A DNA stretch of 64,000 bases from Owenia fusiformis (lineage: Eukaryota > Annelida > Polychaeta > Sabellida > Oweniidae): positions 10,646,932 to 10,710,931 of the forward strand of contig CAIIXF020000012.1 of the NCBI GenBank assembly GCA_903813345.2, read 5' to 3'. The notes under the pieces were generated by a model. The model saw nothing but the letters and a program-made list of their open reading frames with translations, did not search any database and was not told the origin of the DNA. Every line of letters starts with the position of its first letter. The stretch's first letter is position 1. This document shows positions 45,201 through 57,200 of the stretch, one piece after another. The translations under genes and the position numbers were made by a program.

Positions 45201-48200
45201 ATATCCCAACGATGCCAGATCTAATGCACTTCATCATGAAAATATAATCCGAATTGTTTCAGTGGAAAATCACAAAGTTTAACCAGTAAAAGTGTTTTAT
45301 GTTTGTATTCTTCAGTTCTATACTGTCCTATGCTGTATCAGTTTTGTTTTCGATATAGACTTCGAAGTCTCCAACTTTTTTTCTATATACCGTCTTTTTA
45401 TTTCCTAACTCATTTCCTTATTAGGAATTACTCTAGGCTCTAATATCCAATAGTCTCGCAAAAGAGGTGTTGAAAACAATTTCCACCTCCAGGCCAGGTT
45501 GCCTTATAGACCTCGCGTTGCAGATAATTTCATTACCAGACAACACGACACATTTCTTCCAATTAATAAGATTTTTATCACATTCAACAATTTCACTTGT
45601 TCACATAGTGGATTCTCCAGAGCATCTTTTATATGCAATTACTCCCTTGGGTACGTTCTCTATTATGAAATAACGTAATTATCGTATTAACAATTAATAA
45701 TTCATAGACTTTATGACTCCAGAAGGTCTAAATTCCGCAATATCACTCCTATCCACGACAAATATAAATTCTCAATTATAAAAATAAAAAGACACATGAT
45801 TTCATAATGTTTTCAGTATTTGCAATTTTGAATAACCGTGGAAAATGACTCGTATTCTTGACCTATATATGGAACACAAGGCATGAAAAGATTAGATTTA
45901 TTAATAACATCCCACAATAGCGTAGAGTGATGTTTATTGATCAGTTGTTTGAAATCCAATATTTATCCAAATTTGCAATGCAGTTGTTCCATGCACCTGT
46001 TCAGATCTTATTTAAACATTATTTTACTTGATTTTCAGTTTCACCACATGTTGAAAAGAAATAAACACTCAAATACAGGGTGTCCCAGAACTCATGAGAA
46101 TTTTTTGAGGGAGATATAAGGCATGGGTAATTTTTCAGTAGAATTCAAACGTCAATTTTGGAAATACAAAAGATATGTGCCTGAAATTTGTGTTGGTTAT
46201 TCCTCAATGTGATATTTAATAAGTACACTAAAAAAGAAAAATTACCCATGCCTTACATCTCCCTCAAAAAATTCTCATGAGTTCTGGGACACCCTGTATA
46301 TTGATTGCACTTAACACACTTAATTTGCACTTTTAACCCCTATGGGATGACAGGCAGATGATTACATTCATCAGAATTGTTGTTTAATTAACATATTTTA
46401 AGGATTTTTTGGACACTTTAATACAGGCTTTCATTTGACATGTTTGAAAATAAATGGCCTTTCCAAGATGAGCTAATATGCGAGGTCTTGAAAATTGAAG
46501 GAGCGGGAGAGGGGGGTATTTTTGGAGCAACCTATTTCATGAATATAATACTAACAGATGCTCCAGGCCAAATTAACTTTTTCAGAGATGTTTTTTTAAA
46601 TGTGATTTATTTCATAGTAAAATAGAATTATTAAATACACATGTTGCGGCTTTGCAATGGAGCATTACAAAGATGTTAAATGTCTTATCATTGAGCAAGT
46701 CAATTGCTTTCACCACTAACAAAATGACTCTGATCTATTTTGAATATAATTGGGTCCAAGTTGACAAGATAGCATTCTGGACAGTATGTAAACTTACTTA
46801 CTTTTTTACTATGTAAAAGTATTCTTTAATCAATCGAGGGAGCAGCCATTTCCTGACCATATATAAGAGGATAATATCAACTGACACTTAAAGCCAGTTC
46901 TTTTTCAGAGAACTGTTAAAAACATCTGGAAATTGATTTTGATAAATAGGGTACATATCACTGTTCCACAGCTGGATGATTCTAACTGCAGTTTCATTCA
47001 TTATGACTTAGATGGTAGCCAAAATTCTTTCGTTTTCAACAAACTTCCACACCCACACCCGCAATATTAGAGAATTTGAAAGAAGAATTTTGTTTTCGCC
47101 ATTTATTCACTTCATCCGTTGAATTAAGTCTCCATTTCTCAAGACATAAGTGAAGTTTCCAAAGATGTGCATGTCAACTTTACAACCGCCCACTGGTTTG
47201 GGAAAGATATTTTCCCTCTTAAACGCCCATCCCCCTTTGGAAAAAATGTTTTTTTCCCTCTCAATAAAGGCCAATGGGCGTTTATTAAAAGTTCTTTCAA
47301 ATAAAGGGATGGACAGATGAACTCTTTATCTCTCTTGAACTAATTCTTCAATACAATAACATCTAGTATACACTTATTTACTATATGACTGAAGGCATAA
47401 AATCCCATTGAGCATTTTACAAAATTGATTTTCACAACCTACACAAGTGTAGTTCTTAATTAAAGAATTGTCAGAAAACATAGAAATAGAAAATTGGATT
47501 TTTTCACTCTATAACATCACACGTGTTGAAAAACATGTTTATCTAGGTCAATAATTTCAAGATAATTCTCCTTTTCGCGGTTTGCTCTTTAAATGAGGAG
47601 ACACGGAAGTCTTTCCTTATATGGACAAAATATTATGCATGATGCAATTTGCGAGGGGGGGACAAAATCTTACTTCCTTGTTTTTCCCTTATTGGTTAAA
47701 CATGTAGATTTTGATACCTATTTTTCAATCGTTATGTTCAATTAAAGCTTGGTCCAATTGGATGAAAAAAGTATCATAAACTATTGCTCTCTCATTAAAC
47801 TTTAAATATCAGATATTTTATCATTGTATTGGCTCACAGCATTGAGAAAACAGGTCAGAAAAGGTCATGTGATCAGTTGACTAGTGGGCTTATTGGAAAA
47901 AGCTGGCCTAAGAAGAGGCATCGCTATTATCTAGGTCAATCGGTTCAGTGTCCAAAAGTAAGTCTATAATACTTGTTTCCGATTTTTTGTTGTTGATTAT
48001 ACAAGCTTCTATTGATTACACTCAGTATACTGACCATTATAGTAATGACAAAAAATACTTGCGATGGTGTCATTGTTTTATATAGTTTTCGGGTGTAAAA
48101 ACAAAATTGTGTAATTAGTTTCACTTTTAAGTACATATTTTCGTACCTTCTCGATTAAAGAGCAAACCACAGAAAGGAGAATTATGTCAAACTCAGATCT

Positions 48201-51200
48201 AACAGAATTTCTTATGGTTTTGTGGGATTTGAAATAGTTTCTAACTGGAGTACTGGCATTTATATTTTATTTCAATTCTGCAATCAGGGCGAGGATTTAC
48301 GTGATTTCCTTTTACACTTAGAGAGCGCTATTTCTAATTTTTAATTTAAGCTCTTTTGGATGAAAATTTAAGCCATTTTGGATTAAAGTGTACAATTTTT
48401 GTACATAAATATTTCAGTGTTTGTATGCTCCTAATCTTTAAAATTGTCAAAAATGGTTTGAAAGAGTAATATCTCAGTCAGGGAGGTCTCTTTTTAAAGA
48501 AAAGTGAGTCCTCCATTTTAGTCTATAGTAACATGAACACTACAAGTTTTAGTGACAAATAGACAGTACCTCTTTATTTAAAACAAGCAAACACACACTT
48601 GCAGGAATCAGCAGTAAATATCATAATTGAATAGGACAAAGGGTCTGAGATTCAAAATAAAATATGAACATGTTATCATCTTCTATGGAAATCATTTATA
48701 TTTGCCATTATACCTTCAACCAGTGTCTCGATTCTTTTTGTTTTTTGGTCAATGGGTTTGAAACTAAAAATGAGCTGGGAAAGCATAATTGCTAAAATGG
48801 TGATGTTTTAGTTGTCTAGTTGTCTAAAATGAATTGATTTATGAAAATGGTGTAAACATAAAACAATAGTTTGTAAAAATCAATTTACTGATTTCCCTGT
48901 GGAAAAATATCTGATAGATTATTGAACATGAGTGTATAGAAAATTGCCATTTTAATGGAGAAATTTTGTCAAGTAGAATACCATGCAAACTAGTCATTTA
49001 AAATGACACGCAAATGTTCCTACTTAAAGTTTCAATGAGACAAGCGTGGCCACTTGGGTCTCCTTGCAAATGTGATTTTTGCGAGCTCAGTGCTATTCAG
49101 ATTGACAGGAAAATGTTCCTCCTTGGATAAGCAGGCAAATACTGTGCCAATGCTGCCACTTAAGTTAAATTGTATATCTACTATCTATACCTATATCTTT
49201 TTTTAGATTCTCTTTTTGGATTCTGTTTTTTCATGTGACTTTAGGAGATTGACACATTAATCAAATAACTCACATTCTAAGCAAAACAATAAGAACATGC
49301 TTAGGTTTTATTACAACATAGTATGGCTGAATCTTGATATCTTGTCTGGAATACAGTCGAAATGTTGAGACATGCGCATAGCTCTATTTAGTGATGTTTT
49401 CATTTAAAATATGGCGGCCAATCCGATGTCTGACGACCCTTACAAAGAATCTAGGCAGTGTGCATTTTTACAGGGTTCGTACACCTTTTTCAAAATGAAA
49501 TTCCCTGACATTTCCCTGACATTTCCAGACAGAAAAATAAATTTCCAGATCTAGTTTTGCTTGCATCGCCTCCAAAAAAGTCTCAATAACTGTATCATTT
49601 AGAGGTCAATACCTATTATGAAACCTTTAGTACCATTTCTTATGACATATCTTACTTCTACAAGCCGAAACCAAAGGGGGGGGGGGGTAACCCCCGGAAA
49701 TTTTTTAAAATTTACATAGTATATGGTGCTTTCTAAGCATTTCAAACAATGATTTGTGAATGTTTGTAATGAATCCAAATCACAACTGAAACTTAAAAAT
49801 GAAACTCCCTTGAAGGGCAATTCACACCTTTTTTGTCGAATACTGATCCGTGTGAATATTATATGTAAAGCAATAACCTGGCATTACTATTGTCTTCTCC
49901 ATTTTGGGAAAATCTACACCAAAACATGATACCATATTAAAAATTCCTTCTCAAGTAGCGTCACTATAAGACACAGGCCTATGATACCAAATCAAATAAT
50001 CGGTATTTTTTGTTAGCAACAACCATTTTGAAAATTCCTTATTGTACAGAGTCTTGTGGTCATCAGTACAATTAATCTGAATCAAATCTTACAACTACTA
50101 TTAGAGCTATCAAAAATTATAATTATTACTGAAAAGTGGTGGCCATATTTGAGAGATTCCTTCTTTAACAGAAATTTCGTGAAAAATGGTGGACATTTTA
50201 AATTCAGAGACCATCTTGACCATTTCTTCTTGAGCAGAGGTCCTTTGTCCCTAAGGCATCATCACATTAAATTTGAGCCAAAGTAAAACTTTGGGTTCAT
50301 CTTTACATGAAGAAAGGTTCTTCTTTTGATTCTGAGTTATTTCCTCCTGTTCCCATAAAAGGGCAAAATCCAAAAACTGTTAATAACATTATCAAAAAAT
50401 GATGAAAGTGTCTTCTTGAGCAGAGAATAGTTATTTAGAATTTGAACCAAATCTGTCAACTGATATCTGAGTTATCGCCCTGTCAGATGGACAGATGAAT
50501 AGACTGACGCACAACCAGACTGTCAAACAGACAACTTCTCAACATACATTGTAAATACAGTATTACACTGAAAAGAGTTTCCGAAATCTATTTTGTTTTT
50601 CACCTCCCACCCTCCTCGGATTAAAGGAATATTCCTTGCCAGACCCTTTCTCTCTTGATATGGTAGCTATAATCATATGTATAGTTTCCATATTTAGCAA
50701 AACATGGGAAAATGTTTTAATATGGTCAATATTGATCATTTAAAAATATAGTGCTTATTTCCAGTAAGCTGCCATCTTTTAAGATTTCTTGCAGGAAGTG
50801 ATGTCATCAACTCTCAACTTCTATAACCTTGCCAATAACAGTATAGGAAAGTAGCACAAAATCACTTCTAGACAAGTGATCATTACTTTCTGTGCAAAAA
50901 TATTTTCAGGGCTTGTCAACTTAGAATAAAAGAAGAGATTATCAGAAGGATTAAATAAGATACAAAGTTGAAAAAGAATATTTAGCTGGTTTTGTAATTC
51001 TTAATAGCTCCTCACCTAATGCTATATGCAAAGTTGAGAGCCGATGACATCACTTCCTGTGTGAAATTTTAAAAGATGGCAGCTTACTGGAATTGAGCAT
51101 CACATTTCTAAGTGATCAAATTTGACCATATCAAAACATTTTTGCATGCTTTGCTAAACATGGCAAGCATATATATGGTTATAGCTACCATATGAGGAGA

Positions 51201-54200
51201 GAGATGGTTTGGCAAGGAATATTCCTTTAACCCCGAAACAAAATATGAAACATACCAGTAATATTTCAATACGCAATAAAGTTTAGTTAAGCTCAGTTTA
51301 GTTACCTCCCATTCTAATTATTGAAAAAATTGGATCATATAACTATGCTTGAGGGCTGATGGAAGATCAGAAGCTGAGAAACTGTCATTTTGTTAGATTC
51401 ACCATAGATTTATCAGAATTTGTAGAAATTTTGAGTGATGGTCCGCCATTTTGATACTATAAATATTCTATGATATAACCATCGACCAATGAAATTAGCC
51501 GATCGTGACCTATGACATTGCAATCTTCGTTTCATTCAGAGTAATCGTCTCGTTTCGGCGGGCCAATAAAACTTTGTCGCTTCCAAAGCGATGCATCATG
51601 GGAGATATTTATGTAAGTTACCATCTGAACTCTTATCGCGAATTGGAGTATTAACTTTGAATGACCTAAGACTAACTTACTACATGGAAAAGCATAATTG
51701 TATATGAACCATTAAGTTTAAGTTTAAGTTTAAGTTTAAGTTTATTCCAATTTTAACATGTTACATATAGTATTCATATACAATCTGACGCAAAGCGTAT
51801 ATTGTAGTTCAAGGATCAAAAGTCAATATTTGTAAATACAATTATTTTAATGAAATGCAGGAATGCAGGAATGCAGGAAAAGTGAGATGGTAGAGTCTGC
51901 TAGAGTTACATATAAATTAATAAGTTGATATAATATGATGTTTAAGTGCTGCCTTGAATTTAACTGTACTGACACTGTGCTTAATTTCATTAGGTAGTTT
52001 ATTATAATACGATGGTCCAATATATTTAAGTGAGTCCCACCCAAACTTAATGCGGTATTTAGGTTGGACTAAAAGGTGTTTAGATCTTGTGTCATGGCCA
52101 TGTTGGGAAATTTTAAAATAGTCTTTAAAAATGTATACAGGAAAGCCAGATGGTATGTTTAAGCATCTATATACAAATGTAGCAACATTTAAATGATAAA
52201 TATCAAAAATTGTCAAAATGTTTTCTCTTTTGAATAAAGGGGCAGTGTGCTCTCTAAAATGTGAATTTGTAATTAATCTAATACATTTCTTTTGAATAAG
52301 GTGTATTGGTGTAAGTATGTTCTTTTTTACATGACCCCAAATAATATTGCAATAGTTAATTTGAGAAAGGATTAATGAATGATATACTTTAAGCTTAGAG
52401 TCATGATCAAGGATGTCTCTTACTTTATAGAGAATGCCTGTTATTCTTGATACCTTATTAGTAATATGCTGAATATGCTTTTTCCAATTTAACTTTTCGT
52501 CAATAAATACTCCAAGAAAATTAACACTACATTTACACTTTAATGTATATTAATTATTTGGTTTCAGTATACTGTTCACACTGTTCTTACAAATAGACAG
52601 TACCCGATAAAATGTCATTCAATCAACCCTGAAGAAAAGATATCCAATTTGTGGAAACAACTAAATGTTAGATTTTGGATTTCATTGATTTGTCATTGCC
52701 CTAAAATGTATTTTGCTGAAACATTATTTTTTCAGCACTACAGAATTCCCTGACATTTCCCTGACATATCTACTGTTTCAAAATTCCCTGACATTTTTGG
52801 CCCTTTTTGACCCAATTTTAAATTTCCCTGACATTTCCAGCACCTGGAAAAATAAATCAATTTCCCTGACATTTCCAGGTGTGTACGAACCCTGTTTTAC
52901 CTCCTGTGAAATAACAAGTGGAATTTAGTAGTTGTTTTGTGTTTTATTATCATTCTGCATCGTAATTCTATGTGATGTGGTGTTGAAATGTCAGCAGAAA
53001 TACATATCCATACGATAATCGAGTGAATCAGATAACAGATTTTTCGAATACCCGTCTCGTGCTAAGAGTGTAAAAACTTGTATTAACATGCTCATAAGTG
53101 CCAACGTGCACATCAATGTCAAGCTAAATCAATGTTGTGTCTAAAACAGGTACCTGATCTACTCAAAACAGCTTGTCATTCACGTTTACACGATTAGCAA
53201 ACACGGCGAAATGATCTGAATCTTGGAATTTCGTTCGAGAGCTGGAAATGTTTGCTCCGGTCTTCGTCATAAGTGTTCATCAGACTTCACGCATGCTCAT
53301 GAGAAAAAACCATCAACCAATAACGTTTATAAATCAATTTTGCGCATGCGCCTTACAACGGTAAAGAAATTCGTATTTGTAAACGAACCAATTTGAGATA
53401 ACCCAATGTCAGTCGGAGAAATCTGACGATCTACGAAAGTCACTTCAAAAAATCAAATGCGGACTGACGGCGTATTCTACTATGTTTGGATCTAAGATTT
53501 TCAGTATAGATAAAGTCTTTTATGATCTTTCGAATGAGGTAAGTCTCTAGTTCGAAAGACAATCGTATTAATTTGAATAAAAGTTGAGTTTTGATGAAAA
53601 ATTTTAACATGCGCAGAAGTCCCATTTTCGTTGTACCATATTGACTGAATAGAGTTCCATTTTATCTGCCCAGATAAGAACACTACTGACATCTTTTATT
53701 GCTCACTCTTACTATTCAATCTAACAAAAGGCTTTTGTACCACATCCAAGGAGGATTCGGGCTCCCAGGGTTCCAACTCATGTCATGATTACAAAATTTG
53801 AAATTCAATTTCAAGATTTTAAACTGCCGCCATTTTCTTCACTTGAGAACTCTTAATGAGAATTTTGGTCTCATTTTTGAACAAGAAATTCCGTAACACA
53901 CAAAAAAGTTCGAAATATTGGTTCGAACACTTTGGACTGTAGATAATGAATTTATAGTCAGTTATAATGTCAGAAAATAACGACATTCTGACATTTTCAT
54001 TGTTGGAAAATATTGAGTTGAATCCCCGATAGCCAATCCTCCTTGTAGCACACATTAACCCCATCTATAGATAACCAACAACTTTAAAATCATTCAATCA
54101 TCTTCAACACACCAAAAGAACGTCCTTAACTAATAAAAACTAACCTCCATTCCTCATCTACAGCAACTGCAAATGAATGTCCTCCCTCGAATGATATGAC

Positions 54201-57200
54201 AGACACAGTGGGGCCTCTGTATGAAAAGACATGGTTCTGGAAGCGATTCATACTCAGGCCATGATCATTGCTGCTGTAGAGATTGTGCCAGGGAGAAGAG
54301 ATGGCAGCACCAGCCTGCATGAGAAATACATGGGTCATATTCGTTGTTCTCCCAACAATCAAGAAAACATAGTGAGAAAATTCTCATTTTTTCTATTCCA
54401 TCTCAAAATCATGTATGCAAAATTTTGTCATTTTAATGATATGGTAATATATTAGTACAATATAAAGTCACTTTACTGATGAACTAGAATTTTAGAGATG
54501 AACATTTTGCCTAAAATATCTTGGCAATGGGAATGAAAACATCTAGTATTTTTGGGTTACAAGCTTAAAATTAATATTCCTAACTGGTCAGTATTAGTGG
54601 TAGTCTTCCTTATTCTCATATTCAAAATGTCAACTGGATACAGCACCTAATTGCATCATTGCTTGGGAGATTTGAAGATTTTGATTTTACATTGAAGTGT
54701 AAAAATTTGTTACGAATGTTGATGACCACCACCAAACTCCATTCACAAAAGAATTTGGCTTTATATCATCATTTCTTTCTGGTGACAAAATGCCATCAGT
54801 GAGAGGTAAAACCTGTGTTAGTGGAACACTTTTAGTACCTCTAAAACAAGAACACAAAAATGTACATGTCCTCACCAATGGATAATCCTATATACTGCAA
54901 ATTTTTCTGAATGTCATTCACAAAAGCGTTGGCTTTTTATCATCATTTCTTTGTGGTAACAAAATGCTATCAGTGAGAGGTGTTTATTTAACTAAAGAAT
55001 GTATTTACTGTATAGTAAAACCTGTCTAAGTGGAACACTTTTGATACCTCTAAAAAGTGTTCCACTTGGTAGGTGCTCCACTTACAGAGGTTCATTTAAC
55101 AAAAAGTCAATAGCTTATGGGACAGTGAAAAGTGTTTCACTTATGTAGGTATTCCACTTGGTTTTACTGTATTAACCTGAGCTTGATATTTGTTCCAAAT
55201 GAAAAATAAATCTAGGTTTTTGAAGGATCTCAGAATATACCAATTTGGCTTACTATGAGGATACTCAGGAACTTACCAAAGGGTTTTGTACATGTGTAAC
55301 ACTTTGTGAGTCGCCTGTAAGGTCAGAGGTCGTATAGGTCAATGGTAGTACACAGGTCAACAACCACAGAGCACCAAGATCTAGGATACATGTTCCATTC
55401 ATCAATCTTTCTATGTCACTTGACACTTCAATGGGGGGCTACAATTGTAAAATACATGTGTATACTTTCAAAAACAAGAAGGATCATTGACAAATCTGTC
55501 AACAGCAAAGCCTAAGCAAAAAAGATATTATAGTCCATAAAGTATCTTTACACTTTACATAGACTTTGTATTGTTATTGTAAAGATACTTTTTGGACACC
55601 CTGTACTTCAATAGGACATGATTTTAGTAGTCTTAAGCATTAGAAAACATCCAAAAAGATTTTCTGTAAAATTTTGTTGGGATCATGAGTAAAGAAGGGT
55701 CGGGTCCGGGCTGGGTGAGTTAACCACGGTTATTTGGCCAACAGGCCGGGCTAAGCCGTCATATCACCCTGACCCGAGTCACATATGGGTCAGACTCCGA
55801 TCTAACCCGAAAGATTAAACCCGACTCGAACCGACCAAACCCTCTTATAATGAGCCTCAGCTGCCTCACTTTGCCCATGCTTTAATTATTAACCTCAATT
55901 TGCCTCACCAATTTCAAGATCCTAACTTGTTATTGCACTTTACAGCATGTATTTCTCTTACCTGTACCTCACCAAGTAACAGCTGTGAAGTGAAGCAATG
56001 TACACCTGATAACAACCTTGGAAAATGACGACTACAATATCTCGTGAAATCATCTAAACTTATTTCTGATCCTGTAGAGACCTGAAATTATAACAATTTC
56101 ATTGCTATTCTATTTGGTAAAACACCACTGCATGTACTTCACAAATTCTTGTTTTGTTATGAAGTAATAATATGTAAGAATTTATTGAATTGGAACTAAT
56201 TTGACTCTTTGAGTGCAACTATTACAGTTTGCTTAAAATGGATATTGGAAATTATGTTTTGGGTTGGTATGTCTTTAGTTTTCACTTGTATGGTCGATTT
56301 TGTAACTTTCCTATTTTGTATTTTTTCTGAATAGTTATTTCGCTTTTATAGGATGGTTAGAGTGGACAATCGCTTTTACAATAATTTTTCAATTTAATGT
56401 TGAGATCTCACAATATATTTTCATGCTTTTATTTCATGGTTAAAATATAAATAGCATGATCATAAATTACTACTAATTTTACTTACCAATGTTTTCAAGA
56501 GAGAATCCATAAGATTGTTTACTACATCTTTATTGTCATAATTCAGTCCAAGAGAAAGCAAAGCAAGCTTGAAACAGTCTTCAGTGAGAATCTTCAAAGC
56601 TGAAACACAGATCATACATTAGACAGGTTTAAAGCAAATTGAAATTGGGCATCACAAAAAATTCTAGGGGGTTTAAATACTAGTACATGTATGACAGTTT
56701 TGACCCAAAATCACTTGGGCTCGTGTATGACAATTTTGACCCAAAATCACTGCATGATTTTGACTGGGGGGGGGGGGGGTGACTAAGGACCTGCTGGTTT
56801 AAGAAAAATTAATAGGACTTGTTTTTTTTGCATTAGGACTCTTGAAAACTTTTAGACTGTGGTACAGCACCACTATATATGTGCATATCTAGTTTTGAGC
56901 TAATTAACATCTCATTTTCAGAAGAAATTCTCGGTGATAGGGGGGATGAACATGAATCAATATAATCCATCAATATAGCTAATGTAACTATGAATTCATA
57001 TTTATTTTTCAGGGTGAGGATGGGGGAAGGACGCAAATCAATATATCTTAACTTTAAAATCATTACCTTGTTTTGACATGTGCCTCCCCTCTGCATAAAC
57101 TGTAAAGTAAAATTCTTGTATATTGGATTCTCCATGTAGTTCAACAACAGAGGAACATGCCTTGCAAAATTCCTTCCTCGAGAGTGTACATTTTCTATCA

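Larger units (their letters stand above)
49471..52894. mobile_element. Composite transposon, CAGGGTTCGTACAC termini, 5-bp TTTTA duplication
   Basis: cagggttcgtacacctt at 49471 is mirrored by aggtgtgtacgaaccctg ending 52894, with tttta directly before and after. Both subterminal regions carry runs of ttccctgacatttccag. The 3.4-kb interior contains no recognised transposase but holds a foldback MITE (50621-51230) and a LINE fragment (51717-52546), so it probably grew by nested insertion. The superfamily is uncertain. Confidence 0.7.

Noticed and set aside
53440-53692. Two minus-strand frames within MEAK7 intron 6
   Set aside because: No TLDc resemblance and no phase-compatible splice sites.
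54687-54878. Minus-strand frame that could have been an extra MEAK7 exon
   Set aside because: It lies in a duplicated MITE-like segment; joining exon 5 directly to exon 6 keeps phase and gives the expected TLDc sequence.
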